36,266 nucleotides of DNA from Acidobacteriota bacterium (GCA_902812415.1 CADDZJ010000039.1:1-36266), one strand, 5' to 3'; numbered from the stretch's first letter, positions 8,558 through 18,956 are shown. Notes: generated from the letters alone by a model not told the origin. Program-made: numbers and translations.

Positions 8558-9565
8558 TTAGGCTTTGGCTTTTCGCACTCTCGCTTTTCGCTGCGCCCCG
8601 CCCAAAGCAGCCGCGAGGAGAGGGATCATCAACTCATGATGTCCGGTCAGTGCATAGCCATGACTCCTCTCGCTGGGGCGCGAGGCGCGACCCGATGCCG
8701 TGGGCCGAATCAGGACATTCTGTTGCGGGCGATAGTGCTGGATGAAATCCAGGTTCACCGTCGTTATGCCGCGCGGAGCGCGACCCAGATTCGCCACCAG
8801 GCTGAAGCACTTGAGGAAGACTTCAGGCAGAATCACGGCTGAGCCGACATTCAGATAGACCCCGCCGCCATCCATTTCTCCAACCAGCGTCGCCAACAAC
8901 AGAAAATCACGATAAGTCGCCGCGCCCAGCGAGCGGGCATCCATGGCTGGGTGCTGGTGAATGATGTCGGCGCCGATCGCTTCATGAACCGTGACCGGGA
9001 TGCGCAGCCGGTAGGCGGAAGCCAGCACGCTGTACTTTCGGAAGCGCGCCTCGCGCGAACGCGCGAGATACTGGCTCACCGCCTCGCCGAGACCTAATTC
9101 CAGTTTATCGCCGGCCCTGGTGGCTTCATGAATGTATCGGCCCGTTTCCTCCGCCATGCCAAACTGTCCCTTGTCGAGAGCCGCAGGAACGTCTTCTGAA
9201 GTGGCCCCCGCCAGAGCGATTTCAAAATCGTGAATCAGCGCGGCGCCGTTCATGGCAAAGGCCGTGATGTAGCCGCGGCGCATAAGATCGATCAGGACAG
9301 GACCCAATCCTACCTTGATCACATGCCCGCCCAGCCCCCAGATGATCGGCTTGCCCTTTTTTCGAGCACGCTCCAGCGCTTCAATCACCGCGCGGAAACT
9401 CCCCCCTGCCAGAATTCGCGGCAGCGATTTCATCCATCGGCTGACGGAAACGTTCGGTCCGCAGGGCTGAGCAAAATCCGCAACCGAGACTTTGCTGGGG
9501 CGGGTTCCAAGCGGGTAAGTGCGAACGCGGTCGAGTTGGAGAGGTTGAATGCGGTAAACAGTCAC
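8558..9565 (-). CDS. Conserved protein of unknown function, tentatively deoxyhypusine-synthase-like
   Basis: A complete 335-residue soluble protein without signal peptide or membrane segment. Its most conserved-looking part runs GLGGHVIKVGLGPVLIDLMR, then GYITAFAMNGAALIHDFEIAL and AGATSEDV. Later come HQHPAMDA and YLNVGSAVILPEVFLKCF. I recall related proteins in deltaproteobacteria and planctomycetes, often labelled deoxyhypusine-synthase family because of the Rossmann-like arrangement. I do not see the lysine-containing active-site block of true deoxyhypusine synthase, so spermidine-dependent eIF5A modification should not be assumed. It lies upstream of a CPBP protease and downstream of uvrA on the same strand, separated by repeats. 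The C-terminus is basic (RKARVRKAKA). Confidence 0.6.
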   Translation of the reverse strand: MTVYRIQPLQLDRVRTYPLGTRPSKVSVADFAQPCGPNVSVSRWMKSLPRILAGGSFRAVIEALERARKKGKPIIWGLGGHVIKVGLGPVLIDLMRRGYITAFAMNGAALIHDFEIALAGATSEDVPAALDKGQFGMAEETGRYIHEATRAGDKLELGLGEAVSQYLARSREARFRKYSVLASAYRLRIPVTVHEAIGADIIHQHPAMDARSLGAATYRDFLLLATLVGEMDGGGVYLNVGSAVILPEVFLKCFSLVANLGRAPRGITTVNLDFIQHYRPQQNVLIRPTASGRASRPSERSHGYALTGHHELMIPLLAAALGGAQRKARVRKAKA

Positions 9566-9572
9566 GGGAAAA

Positions 9573-9602
9573 AGGTGTCGGGGGTCAGGTTTCAGGTGTC
9601 AG
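9573..9602 (+). repeat. GTGTCAGG-type degenerate tandem repeat
   Basis: GGTGTCGGGGGTCAGGTTTC continues with AGGTGTCAGC: three degenerate GGTGTC/GGGTCAGG units in the spacer between two minus-strand genes. A single copy in this window. Confidence 0.4.
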
Positions 9603-9658
9603 CATGTGCTATCTAAACTTCCAATCTTAATGAAGATTGCCCAAACAGATCGAATTGG

Positions 9659-12457
9659 CTACGCGAGCACACCGGCCAGCGCCTGTCCGGTATGAGATTT
9701 AGCATGGCGCGCCACTTCTTCGGGCGGGCCGGCGACCACCACCCGACCGCCTGCTTCTCCGCCTTCGGGCCCCAGATCAATAATCCAGTCCGCCTGCTTG
9801 ATGACATCCAGATGATGCTCGATGATGATGACGGTGTTGCCAAGGTCTGTCAAGCGGTTCAACACGGCCAGCAACTGCTTAACATCATCAAAGTGCAGAC
9901 CCGTGGTCGGCTCGTCCAGGATGTAAAGTGTGCGGCCACTCTGCCGACGGCTCAGTTCGCGCGCCAGCTTGATGCGCTGGGCTTCGCCCCCGGAAAGCGT
10001 CGTGGCAGGCTGGCCCAGATGAATGTATCCCAGCCCCACGTCCACCAGCGTCTGGAGTTTCTGGTGAATCGCGGGGATGTTCTGGAGAATGGGCAGCGCG
10101 TCGCGGACGGTCATTTCCAGCAAGTCCGCAATGGAGATGCCGCGATACTTCACGGCCAGCGTTTCCGAGTTATAACGCCGTCCGCGGCAGACTTCGCAGG
10201 TCACGAAAACGTCGGGTAGGAAGTTCATTTCAATCCGCCGCAGTCCGTCGCCCTGGCAGGCTTCGCATCGTCCGCCTTTTACATTGAAGCTGAACCGCCC
10301 CGCGCGATACCCGCGTTCGCGCGATTCCGGCAGCATGGCGAATAGTTCGCGGATGGGCGTGAAAACGCCGGTGTAGGTGGCCGGATTTGACCGCGGGGTT
10401 CGACCGATCGGCGACTGATCGATTACGATCACTTTGTCGATATGCTCCGCGCCCTGAATCTTGCGGTGCGCGCCGGGCTCCGCGAGCGATCGATAGAGCT
10501 TCTTGGCCATCGCGCGGTAGAGAATATCGTTGACCAACGTCGATTTCCCTGACCCGGAAACGCCCGTCACCACATTGAGAACGCCCAGCGGGAACCGCAC
10601 GTCGATATTCTTGAGATTATTGGCCTCGGCGCCCAACACCGAGAGGTACTTGCCGTTAAGCTTCCGCCGCGTCTCAGGAATGGGAATGGAAGCGCGACCG
10701 GAAAGGTACAGTCCTGTGAGCGATTCGCTTGCCTGGGCTATCTTCTCGGGCGGACCTGAGGCCACCAGATATCCGCCCTGCTGCCCTGCTCCAGGCCCCA
10801 AATCGATCACATAATTTGCCCGCCGAATGGTTTCCTCGTCATGCTCCACTACCAGAACCGTATTGCCCAGGTCGCGGAGGCGCTCCAGCGTGCTCAGGAG
10901 ACGCTGATTATCGCGAGGATGCAAGCCGATGCTCGGCTCATCCAGCACGTAAAGAACTCCCCGCAGCTTTGAGCCAATCTGCGTGGCCAGTCGAATACGC
11001 TGGCTCTCGCCGTTGGAAAGCGTGGCGGCGGAACGATCTAGGCTGAGATATCCCAAACCCACCTGCTCCAGAAATTCCAGGCGCTCGGTCACTTCGTTTA
11101 AAATGCGCCGCGCCAGAAGCTCTTCGCGCGCGGAGAGTTTCATCCCACGCACCACTTCCAGCTCGCGGCTCACGGGCAGACTGGTGAAATCCGCAATGGA
11201 AAGATCGGAAACAGTCACGGCCAGACTTTCAGGGCGCAAGCGCTTGCCCCCGCACTGTGGACAGGGGATGGCGGACATATACTGCTCGAACCACTCGCGG
11301 TAACTTTCCGAAGCGCTCTCCCCATACCAGCGATCCAGAACGGGAATGATGCCTGGGAATGAATACGCAAAACGCGATCCCCCGGAGGCTTTGCCGTAGA
11401 GAATCAGGTTCTGAATTCTTCGCGGAAACTGGTTGAAAGGCGTCTTCAGATCAAATCCGAATTCTTCCGAAGCCCGCATCAGGGCTCGCCGGAGCGCGGC
11501 AGAACCTGAACCCGGGCCTAGCCCTCCAGCCAGCAGTGGACGCGACCAATCGCCAATCACCTTGGCGGGATCAAATGAATAGAGGCTTCCCAGACCATGG
11601 CACGCCGGGCACGCCCCATAAACGCTATTGAATGAAAACGAGCGCGGCTCAAGCACAGGAATGTTAATCCCGCAGTTTACGCAGGCAGACTCCTGGGAAT
11701 AGAGGCGTTCCGGGCCATTCACCAGAGCAACCAGCACCATGCCCTTAGCGAGTTTCATCGCTGTTTCGATGGACGCAGCCAGGCGGCTCTCAATGCCAGG
11801 CTTCAAAAGTAGACGGTCAACCACCAACTCCACCGAATGATTGCGCCGGCGGTCGAGAGCGAGTTCTTCGTCAAGCTGGCGAATCTGGCCGTCCACGCGC
11901 GCCCGCACGAAGCCCTGTTGCAGGAGCTTTTCAAAAAGCTTCTTGAATTCACCCTTTCGCCCTCTCACCATCGGCGCCAGAATCATGACTCGATCGGCGG
12001 CTGAGCCGTTCTCGCCGCTCTGCTTCATCAGATCCATGATGGTTGAAACAATCTGCTCCGTGGTCTGGCGGGAAATAGGCCGGCCACAACGGTGGCAATG
12101 CGGCGCCCCGATGGAGGCATAGAGGAGGCGCAGGAAATCGTAGATTTCCGTGATGGTGCCGACGGTCGAGCGCGGGCTGCGGCTGGTGGTCTTTTGCTCG
12201 ATGGAGATGGCGGGGCTTAAGCCTTCGATCGAATCAACGTCGGGCCGCTCCAGTTGATCCAGAAACTGGCGGGCGTAGGCTGAGAGGGTTTGCACGTAGC
12301 GCCGCTGCCCTTCAGCGTAGATCACATCAAAGGCCAGGCTGGATTTGCCCGAACCACTCAGCCCTGTCACCACGGTAAGAGTGTTGCGGGGAATCTCAAC
12401 GTTAATGTTTTTAAGATTGTGCTGCCGCGCGCCCCGGACGGTAATTCGGTCAATCAT
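9659..12457 (-). CDS. uvrA: Excinuclease ABC subunit A
   Basis: Damage-recognition ATPase of nucleotide-excision repair, acting with UvrB. The 932-residue length is typical. Two ABC ATPase modules are seen: Walker [10 protein letters not shown] (32-40) with signature [17 protein letters not shown], and [13 protein letters not shown] with [16 protein letters not shown] and Walker [15 protein letters not shown]. Zinc-binding CxxC pairs appear in [37 protein letters not shown] and CEVCRGRR. The DNA-damage-binding insertion is present. The ATG start [12 protein letters not shown] is standard. It is the only repair gene in the window, and the 73-base gap to pgl leaves co-transcription uncertain. 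Confidence 0.97.
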   Translation of the reverse strand: MIDRITVRGARQHNLKNINVEIPRNTLTVVTGLSGSGKSSLAFDVIYAEGQRRYVQTLSAYARQFLDQLERPDVDSIEGLSPAISIEQKTTSRSPRSTVGTITEIYDFLRLLYASIGAPHCHRCGRPISRQTTEQIVSTIMDLMKQSGENGSAADRVMILAPMVRGRKGEFKKLFEKLLQQGFVRARVDGQIRQLDEELALDRRRNHSVELVVDRLLLKPGIESRLAASIETAMKLAKGMVLVALVNGPERLYSQESACVNCGINIPVLEPRSFSFNSVYGACPACHGLGSLYSFDPAKVIGDWSRPLLAGGLGPGSGSAALRRALMRASEEFGFDLKTPFNQFPRRIQNLILYGKASGGSRFAYSFPGIIPVLDRWYGESASESYREWFEQYMSAIPCPQCGGKRLRPESLAVTVSDLSIADFTSLPVSRELEVVRGMKLSAREELLARRILNEVTERLEFLEQVGLGYLSLDRSAATLSNGESQRIRLATQIGSKLRGVLYVLDEPSIGLHPRDNQRLLSTLERLRDLGNTVLVVEHDEETIRRANYVIDLGPGAGQQGGYLVASGPPEKIAQASESLTGLYLSGRASIPIPETRRKLNGKYLSVLGAEANNLKNIDVRFPLGVLNVVTGVSGSGKSTLVNDILYRAMAKKLYRSLAEPGAHRKIQGAEHIDKVIVIDQSPIGRTPRSNPATYTGVFTPIRELFAMLPESRERGYRAGRFSFNVKGGRCEACQGDGLRRIEMNFLPDVFVTCEVCRGRRYNSETLAVKYRGISIADLLEMTVRDALPILQNIPAIHQKLQTLVDVGLGYIHLGQPATTLSGGEAQRIKLARELSRRQSGRTLYILDEPTTGLHFDDVKQLLAVLNRLTDLGNTVIIIEHHLDVIKQADWIIDLGPEGGEAGGRVVVAGPPEEVARHAKSHTGQALAGVLA

Positions 12458-12530
12458 CAGCCTTATTGGTTACGGAGGGAATTGACACAAAACGCCAAAC
12501 TTCCATGCTAGATGAGTAAAGGAAAGCGCG

Positions 12531-13274
12531 TCAAGCGAGGAATCGTGCTGCGGCTTCATCCAGAAACCATGTCACCGTGCCGTTGGAAGGCCTTACGCGT
12601 TGGGCCGGATATAACGTCGATGCATCAGGGGATCGAAGTATCTGGCGCGCAATTTCGGCCTTTTCCGGACCGGCGACCAGGAAGATGATCCGGGCGGCGG
12701 CGTTGAGCACCGGATAAGTCAGCGTCAGACGCCACATGCCCAGCTTCTCAATCCAGTTGGGGCATACGGCCAGTTTCTCTTCTTCAAGAGCCGCTGAGCC
12801 TGGAAAGAGAGATGCCGTGTGGCCGTCTTCGCCAAGTCCCAGAAAAATGAGGTCCAGCCGAGGCCATTTCACGGACGAATCCGCTGTAACGGTCTGAAGT
12901 TCCGCGGCATAGCTTTGTGAAGCCGCGTCGCGGTCAGGTTCTTCAGCAGCCATGCGATGAAAGTGGCCGCTGGGCAATGCAATTTTATCCAGCATCGCTT
13001 CGCGGATCATTCTGTAATTGCTTTCGGCGCTGGTAGGAGGAACGCACCGTTCATCAACCTGAAACAAGTGAACGCGCGACCATGGAATCCGGCTGGAAAA
13101 TTCCTGCGTCGCCAGGAGTTCGTAAAGACTCTTCGGAGTATGGCCGCCAGAGAGCGCAATGGAGAAAGGTCTGCCGTCGGGTTTGATCGGGCCCGTAATT
13201 TCCGCGAGTTGCGCAGCGGCGGCCCGGCTCAGTTCTTCAAGATTTTTGAATATACGAATTTCAGGCGCGGGCAT
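12531..13274 (-). CDS. pgl: 6-phosphogluconolactonase
   Basis: Hydrolyses 6-phosphogluconolactone to 6-phosphogluconate, second step of the oxidative pentose-phosphate pathway. The 247-residue protein is the DevB/NagB-like type, with LSGGHTPKSLYELL (42-55), VDERCVPPTSAESNY and LGLGEDGHTASLFPG, the three signature blocks that bind the phosphorylated substrate. It starts 29 bases after the zwf stop on the same strand, so zwf and pgl are very likely one operon performing consecutive reactions. Confidence 0.95.
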   Translation of the reverse strand: MPAPEIRIFKNLEELSRAAAAQLAEITGPIKPDGRPFSIALSGGHTPKSLYELLATQEFSSRIPWSRVHLFQVDERCVPPTSAESNYRMIREAMLDKIALPSGHFHRMAAEEPDRDAASQSYAAELQTVTADSSVKWPRLDLIFLGLGEDGHTASLFPGSAALEEEKLAVCPNWIEKLGMWRLTLTYPVLNAAARIIFLVAGPEKAEIARQILRSPDASTLYPAQRVRPSNGTVTWFLDEAAARFLA

Positions 13275-13303
13275 AGATCAGCGATCAGCAGGATAATGCG
13301 GCG

Positions 13304-14857
13304 CTACAGTTCCTGCCATTTGCGCCCATCCCGTTCGATGAAGGCATCGGCCTCCGGAGGGCCCCACGTGCCCGATTCATAGAAGGAAAGCCCTTTCTTG
13401 CCGTCTTCCTTCCAACGGTTGAGCAGCGGCGTGAGCACTTCCCAGGCAAGATCAACAAAATCATCGCGGGTGAAAAGCATGGGATCGCCGAGCATGCAAT
13501 CGAGCAGAAGCGTTTCATACGCGGTGGTGGGCGGCGTCTGGCCAAAAGCATCTTCGTAGTGAAATTCCATGGTCACAGGCCGAATCTGCATTGTGGTGCC
13601 TGGGATTTTGGCGTTGAACATCAAGGACATGCCTTCATCCGGCTGAATGTGGATCGAGAGGTGATTCGGCTCGATGGAAGTGGTTCCCGTGCCTTTAAAC
13701 AGCAGATGAGGCGCCCGACGGAACTTGATGGTGATTTCCGAAATCCGCTTCGGGAGGCGTTTGCCCGAACGCAAATAAAAAGGAACATCAGCCCAGCGCC
13801 AGTTGTCGATGAAAAGCTTCAGCGCTGCGTAGGTTTCGGTGGTGGATTGAGGCGAAACTTTAGGTTCCGAACGATAGGCGGGCAGCTTGTTTCCGTCGGT
13901 CCAACCCTCTACATACTGTCCTCGCACCGCGTACTCGCTCAGCCGGTCAAGCGGGATAGGCCGAATGGCGCGCATCACTTTAGCTTTCTCGTCCCGGACT
14001 GCCCTTGCATCAAAGATGGCCGGAGGCTCCATGGTGATGAGGCTCAGCAGGGAGAGGACATGATTTTGAATCATGTCCCGCACGAGTCCGGCTTCCTCGT
14101 AGTAAGCTCCGCGGTTCTCGACTCCAATCTCTTCAGCCACCGCAATCTGCACGTGATCGATATAACGCCGGTTCCAGAAAGGCTCGAAAATCCCGTTGCC
14201 AAAGCGAAAGACCAGGAGATTCTGCACGGTTTCTTTACCCAGATAGTGGTCAATACGGTAGATTTGATCTTCCTTGAAAACGCTGGTAACGGCCTGGTTC
14301 AGCTCGCGGGCGGATTGCAGGTCTCGTCCGAAAGGCTTTTCAATGACAATGCGCGTCCACGTCTTATTCTGCTCCTTGGGTTCGGCCAGCCCCACGGCTC
14401 CGAGATGATTCACGATGACCGGAAAGAAGCTGGGTGGAGTGGCTAAGTAGAACAGCCGGTTGCCGCTGGTGCCGCGTTGCTGATCCAATTGATCGAGGAG
14501 TTTTTTCAGTTGATCGTAAGCTTTCGCGTCGCCGAAGTCATCGGAGATGTAGTGGACATCCCGGGTGAAAGCATTGACGGCCTCGTGGTCAGAATCCGGA
14601 AGGTCCAGATATTTCTTCACCGCCTTCTGCATCTTGTCGCGGAAACTTTCGTCGGTGTATTGCGTCTTGGCGCAGCCGATCACGGAGAATCCATCGGGCA
14701 GAAGACCAGCCCGCGACAAATAATAAAGCGCGGGCACCAGCTTACGCTCCGTTAAGTCTCCTGAAGCGCCAAAGATCACCATCGCGCAGGGCGCGGGAAC
14801 ACGGTGCTCAGCGGATTTCTCAGCCTGGACGTGTGTCGCTTCCTTCAGTTTAGTCAT
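13304..14857 (-). CDS. zwf: Glucose-6-phosphate 1-dehydrogenase
   Basis: Oxidises glucose-6-phosphate to 6-phosphogluconolactone. Visible motifs are the nucleotide-binding VIFGASGDLTERKLVPALY, EKPFGRDL, and the active-site RIDHYLGKETVQN. The product is 517 residues from the ATG at 14857, which has GAGG upstream; an ATG five codons earlier (14872) lacks a ribosome-binding site. After the second beta strand the sequence is VIGCAKTQYTDESF: many NADP-linked relatives carry Arg where this has Lys, so cofactor choice is not clear-cut. Followed by pgl, preceded by a repeat-filled spacer and tkt. Confidence 0.95.
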   Translation of the reverse strand: MTKLKEATHVQAEKSAEHRVPAPCAMVIFGASGDLTERKLVPALYYLSRAGLLPDGFSVIGCAKTQYTDESFRDKMQKAVKKYLDLPDSDHEAVNAFTRDVHYISDDFGDAKAYDQLKKLLDQLDQQRGTSGNRLFYLATPPSFFPVIVNHLGAVGLAEPKEQNKTWTRIVIEKPFGRDLQSARELNQAVTSVFKEDQIYRIDHYLGKETVQNLLVFRFGNGIFEPFWNRRYIDHVQIAVAEEIGVENRGAYYEEAGLVRDMIQNHVLSLLSLITMEPPAIFDARAVRDEKAKVMRAIRPIPLDRLSEYAVRGQYVEGWTDGNKLPAYRSEPKVSPQSTTETYAALKLFIDNWRWADVPFYLRSGKRLPKRISEITIKFRRAPHLLFKGTGTTSIEPNHLSIHIQPDEGMSLMFNAKIPGTTMQIRPVTMEFHYEDAFGQTPPTTAYETLLLDCMLGDPMLFTRDDFVDLAWEVLTPLLNRWKEDGKKGLSFYESGTWGPPEADAFIERDGRKWQEL

Positions 14858-14931
14858 AGAGGATTTCCTCATTCAGCAGATTGACGATCGGCACGATTAT
14901 TTTGAGTACTGTTATTCCCAATCCTTTACTT

Positions 14932-14992
14932 GTCATCCTGACGCCGGGCGCAGCGAGGCGGAAGGCTCCTCCTCTTTCGCTCAGAATAGACT
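14932..14992 (+). repeat. Interspersed repeat family A, copy 4
   Basis: TTGTCATCCTGACGCCGGGC, then GCAGCGAGGCGGAAGGCTCC and TTTCGCTCAGAATAGA: a diverged unit with the same GTCAT-CCTGA and GCTCAGAAT ends as the other family A copies. It lies in the tkt-zwf spacer. Confidence 0.5.
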
Positions 14993-15013
14993 CTGCGCGA
15001 AATCTGGACGGCG

Positions 15014-15088
15014 GTGATGAATGACAAGCAAAGGCAAATAGAAACTCGAATTAATTCTTTGCTTAACAAATCACTCGTCACTCATCAC
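15014..15088. repeat. Interspersed inverted repeat family B, copy 2
   Basis: GTGATGAATGAC (15014-15025) and TCACTCGTCACTCATCAC (15071-15088) are imperfectly complementary. The GCAAAG/CTTTGC pair lies inside, and a T6 run follows at 15090. It sits just downstream of tkt, on the side of zwf. Confidence 0.55.
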
Positions 15089-15141
15089 TGTTTTTTCTAA
15101 CTTCTCGGACTAACAGCTTGCAGGTGTTTTTCAGCAATCTG

Positions 15142-17187
15142 CTACTGGCCCAGCAGTTCGTGGGCTTTCTCGACCACGTGAGTTTTAGTAAATCCCAGCT
15201 TCTCCGCAATCACCTGGTAAGGCGCGGAAGCGCCGAAGCGATTCAGGCCAATCACAGCGCCCTGAGGCCCCACATAACGCTCCCAACCCAGCGGCGAGGC
15301 GGCCTCAATGGCCAGGCGAGCCGTAAAATGCGCCGGGAAAACTTCGTCCTTGTATTTCTGAGGCTGCTTTTCGAAAAGGTCCCAACTGGGCATGCTCACC
15401 ACTCGCGCGGCCAGCCCTTCATTCCGGAGTTGCTCAAAAGCCTCGATAGCCAGGGAAACCTCGGAACCTGTAGCGATCAGCAGCACACCGCGCCCTTTGC
15501 CGGGCGCATCGGCGAGCACGTAAGCGCCGCGGGCGAGACCCTCTGCGGAGGCGTATCGGCTCCTGTCGATAACCGGAAGTTTCTGACGGGTCAGCACGAG
15601 GGCTACCGGGCCTCCCTTATGTTCGATAGCCACTCTCCAGGCCACGGCCGTTTCATTGGCATCGCCGGGGCGAATCAGGCAGAGATTAGGAATGGCGCGC
15701 AGCGAGGGCAGATGCTCGATGGGTTGATGAGTGGGGCCATCTTCACCGAGAAAAACGCTGTCATGCGTGTAAACAAAAATGGAATGCGCCCCCTCCAGCG
15801 CCGCCAGCCGTATGGTGGGCCGCATGTAGTCGGAGAAATTAAAAAAGGTCGCTCCGTAAGCTATCAGCCCGCTCAAAGCCAACCCGTTCACGATGGATCC
15901 CATCGCGTGCTCGCGGACTCCAAAATGCAGATTGCGACCTCCATAGCTGCCCTTTTGAAAGTCTCCGAATCCTTTCAGGTAGGTGTCGGTTGAGGGGTTC
16001 AAATCCGCCGAGCCGCCCACGAGCGTCGGCAAACTCGAAGCGATCGCATTCAAGACTTGCCCGGACGCCTGACGAGTAGCCAGAGAACCGTCAGAGGGCT
16101 TGAAAGTCGGAATTTTGCTTTGCCAGCCTTCAGGAATCTCTCCGCGCACATATCGATCCCATTCCGCCGCAAGTCGCGGATAAGTCCTCTGGTAAGCCTG
16201 AAGGCGGCTTTCCCATTCTTCCTCCAGTTGCGCACCCCGCTCAATCGCTTTGCGAAAATGGGCGAGGGCCTGAGGTGGAATATAAAACGCGGGTTCCACA
16301 GGCCAGCCTAAATTCTGCTTGGTCAGCTTCACTTCTTCTTCACCTAACGGGCTGCCATGGGCTTGATAAGAATCCTGCTTATGAGGACTGCCATAACCGA
16401 TATGAGTGCGAACGATGATCAGTGAGGGCCGCCCTTTTTCTCCCTCAGCAGCCTGCAAAGCTTTCTCCACCGCTTCGAGATTATTCCCATCGGGAACACT
16501 CTGCACGAACCATCCGTAAGCCTCAAATCGTTTCCCGGCGTCTTCTGTATAGGCCCATTCCGTGGGGCCTTCGAGAGAAACCAGATTGCTGTCGTAAAGG
16601 TAAATCAGATTATCCAGGCCCAGATGACCTGCAAGTGATGCGGCTTCGGAAGAGACTCCTTCCATCAGGTCGCCATCGCTGACTAAAGCATAAACTTTGT
16701 AGTCCACCAAGGTGTGGTCAGGACGATTGAAATGAGCTGCCAGATACTTTTCGGCAATGGCCATGCCAACGCCATTACCAAAGCCCTGGCCAAGAGGGCC
16801 GGTGGTGGTCTCGATTCCGTCATCCAGCGAGTATTCAGGGTGTCCGGGAGTCTTGCTGCCCCATTGGCGGAATTGCTTGATGTCATCCAGAGAAATGTTG
16901 TACCCCGTAAGATGCAACAGGCTGTAAAGCAGCATGCAGCCGTGTCCGGCGGAGAGAACGAAGCGATCGCGATTAGGCCACCTGGGATTGCGGGGATTGT
17001 ATTTCAAAAATTTGGTCCACAGCACATAGGCCATGGCCGCCGCCCCCATGGGTAAGCCCGGATGGCCTGAATTGGCTTTTTGAACCGCGTCCATCGAGAG
17101 GCATCGGATGGTGTTGATCGCGAGTTGATCAAGCTCGCTCTGAGAAAGAACCTCTTTTTGAGAATTGGTTACGATTTCGCTTGGCAA
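15142..17187 (-). CDS. tkt: Transketolase
   Basis: Thiamine-diphosphate enzyme moving two-carbon units between sugar phosphates in the non-oxidative pentose-phosphate branch. The 681-residue protein has [32 protein letters not shown], the cofactor-binding [20 protein letters not shown] (GDG...N type), [10 protein letters not shown], and [13 protein letters not shown] containing the catalytic Glu of the pyrimidine domain. All three domains are present. Minus strand, upstream of zwf-pgl with a 284-base repeat-bearing spacer. It is divergent from gnd. Confidence 0.96.
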   Translation of the reverse strand: MPSEIVTNSQKEVLSQSELDQLAINTIRCLSMDAVQKANSGHPGLPMGAAAMAYVLWTKFLKYNPRNPRWPNRDRFVLSAGHGCMLLYSLLHLTGYNISLDDIKQFRQWGSKTPGHPEYSLDDGIETTTGPLGQGFGNGVGMAIAEKYLAAHFNRPDHTLVDYKVYALVSDGDLMEGVSSEAASLAGHLGLDNLIYLYDSNLVSLEGPTEWAYTEDAGKRFEAYGWFVQSVPDGNNLEAVEKALQAAEGEKGRPSLIIVRTHIGYGSPHKQDSYQAHGSPLGEEEVKLTKQNLGWPVEPAFYIPPQALAHFRKAIERGAQLEEEWESRLQAYQRTYPRLAAEWDRYVRGEIPEGWQSKIPTFKPSDGSLATRQASGQVLNAIASSLPTLVGGSADLNPSTDTYLKGFGDFQKGSYGGRNLHFGVREHAMGSIVNGLALSGLIAYGATFFNFSDYMRPTIRLAALEGAHSIFVYTHDSVFLGEDGPTHQPIEHLPSLRAIPNLCLIRPGDANETAVAWRVAIEHKGGPVALVLTRQKLPVIDRSRYASAEGLARGAYVLADAPGKGRGVLLIATGSEVSLAIEAFEQLRNEGLAARVVSMPSWDLFEKQPQKYKDEVFPAHFTARLAIEAASPLGWERYVGPQGAVIGLNRFGASAPYQVIAEKLGFTKTHVVEKAHELLGQ

Positions 17188-17549
17188 GGAACTGCTCCTC
17201 CGGCTGAAATTTTAGCTGTGCGTTTGAATCTCTCTCTCACGTCGAGGTCTCGATGCCTGTTACCGACGAGGTGATAAAGACCTCTTATGGTCCGTCCACT
17301 CGGGACCCGTTTTGTAGAACCTAATTCATTAATATACTCCCCTGAGCTAAGCGATAAAAGCTCCCCGCGCTGCTTCGGTTAGGTGAGGCAAATGATGCGG
17401 CTTAGAGCCGGGCTTCCGCCCTTCTTTTCCACCTCCGCTGCGACAGCCAGTCCGCCGTCATGCCTTTTTCCGACTTCTGCTATTGAGATGTTTTGATATG
17501 CTGATAAGGTTCAAAGAGGAACTCTGAAGCGTAAACGGAAGGATAGCTT
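17188..17549. other. Divergent tkt / gnd intergenic region
   Basis: A 362-base spacer that must contain the start signals of both divergent pentose-phosphate genes. GAGGTCT (about 17243) and AGACCTC (about 17278) form an inverted repeat that could be an operator. GGAAGGA (17537-17543) is the gnd Shine-Dalgarno, six bases from its ATG. No well-spaced -35/-10 pair could be assigned with confidence. Confidence 0.4.
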
Positions 17550-18956
17550 ATGAGCAAACAACATCTCGGAGTGATCGGCCTGGGCGTGATGGGGCGCAAT
17601 CTGGCGTTGAACGCGGAAAGCAAAGGTTTCTCAGCGGCAGGTTTTGACGTAAATCAGGAAAAGGTGAAACAGTTTGAGGCGGTGGGTCAGGGGAAGAAGA
17701 TCGTGGCCGCGCGCACGTTGAAAGACTTTGTAGGAGCGCTGGAGACGCCGCGCCGCATCTTGATGATGGTGCCAGCCGGCGCTCCGGTGGATGCGGTTTT
17801 GAAGGATCTCCGTCCATTCCTCGACCGGGACGATATCGTCATCGATGGGGGCAATTCTTATTTCAAAGACACCGAACGACGTGCCAAAGAGTTGGAAACG
17901 GCTGGCCTTCGCTTCTTTGGCATGGGCGTAAGCGGAGGAGAAGAAGGTGCGCTTCACGGTCCGAGCTTGATGCCGGGGGGTCATGAGGAGTCCTACCGGC
18001 ATCTGGAAGCCGTTCTCACGCGCATGGCGGCGCAGACGGAAGATGGCGCCTGCTGCACTTATCTCGGCCCCGGAGGCGCTGGCCACTACGTGAAGATGGT
18101 TCATAACGGAATTGAGTACGGCATCATGCAGGCCATCTGCGAGGCCTACGATCTTCTGAAAAACGCCCTGAACCTGAGCGCCACAGAATTGCGCGATATC
18201 TTTGCGGATTGGAACCGCGCGGAACTCAATTCCTTCCTGGTTGAAATCACCGCGCTCGTTCTCAATAAAATTGACCCGGAAACCCGCAAATCCCTGGTGG
18301 ATCTCATCCTGGATGAGGCGGAACAGAAAGGAACCGGCAAGTGGACCGCTCAAGACGCGATGGATATCGGAGTGGCCGTCCCGACCCTTTCTATCGCAGT
18401 CTCAACACGGACGCTTTCCGCGGAGAAAGACGAGCGGGTAGCGGCCTCGGCGATTCTGAAAGGACCTGATGGCCGATTCTCTGGCGATAAAAACCAGCTC
18501 ATCGACCATGTGCGCAAGGCGCTCTACGTGACCATGATTGTTTGCTACGCACAAGGGTTTGAACAATTGCGCGTGGCTTCATCAGAGTATCAGTACTCTC
18601 TGAAATTGCCCGAAATCGCCCGAATCTGGAAAGGCGGGTGTATTATTCGTTCCAGGATACTGGACCCCATCTCGACGGCTTTCCGCGCCAATGCTTCTTT
18701 GCAGAATCTGATGCTGGATTCTCACTTCAGCCAAATTCTTAATGCTCAACTCGGGAATCTGCGCGAAACCATAAAACTGGCGATTGATCTGGGCGTTTCC
18801 ACTCCGGTCTTCAGCGCATCGCTGGCCTATGTGGATGGATACCGGCAAAAGCGCTTGCCGGCCAACCTGCTCCAGGCGCTGCGGGACTGCTTTGGCGCAC
18901 ACACCTATCGCCGGATTGACCGCGAGGGAATCTTCCATACGGAATGGAAACAATAA
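17550..18956 (+). CDS. gnd: 6-phosphogluconate dehydrogenase (decarboxylating), predicted NAD-preferring
   Basis: Oxidatively decarboxylates 6-phosphogluconate to ribulose-5-phosphate. The 468-residue length is that of the long, E. coli-like class. Motifs: GVIGLGVMGRNLALN (7-21), GMGVSGGEEGALHGPSLMPGG, and the active-site GAGHYVKMVHNGIEYG with catalytic Lys and Glu regions; the C-terminal FGAHTYRRIDREGIFHTEW tail is complete. Unusual: at residues 33-35 it has Asp-Val-Asn after strand two (AAGFDVNQEKV), where E. coli and animal enzymes have Asn-Arg-Ser/Thr that hold the NADP 2'-phosphate. An Asp there favours NAD (inference from Rossmann-fold rules). It faces away from tkt and ends at a strong terminator. 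Confidence 0.95.
   Translation: MSKQHLGVIGLGVMGRNLALNAESKGFSAAGFDVNQEKVKQFEAVGQGKKIVAARTLKDFVGALETPRRILMMVPAGAPVDAVLKDLRPFLDRDDIVIDGGNSYFKDTERRAKELETAGLRFFGMGVSGGEEGALHGPSLMPGGHEESYRHLEAVLTRMAAQTEDGACCTYLGPGGAGHYVKMVHNGIEYGIMQAICEAYDLLKNALNLSATELRDIFADWNRAELNSFLVEITALVLNKIDPETRKSLVDLILDEAEQKGTGKWTAQDAMDIGVAVPTLSIAVSTRTLSAEKDERVAASAILKGPDGRFSGDKNQLIDHVRKALYVTMIVCYAQGFEQLRVASSEYQYSLKLPEIARIWKGGCIIRSRILDPISTAFRANASLQNLMLDSHFSQILNAQLGNLRETIKLAIDLGVSTPVFSASLAYVDGYRQKRLPANLLQALRDCFGAHTYRRIDREGIFHTEWKQ

Noticed and set aside
13559-14446. 295-residue plus-strand ORF opposite zwf
   Set aside because: Antisense to a certain zwf gene, no domain features.
17483-17507. TTGAGA / TGATAA as a gnd promoter
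   Set aside because: Spacer is only 13 bases, too short for a sigma70-type promoter.
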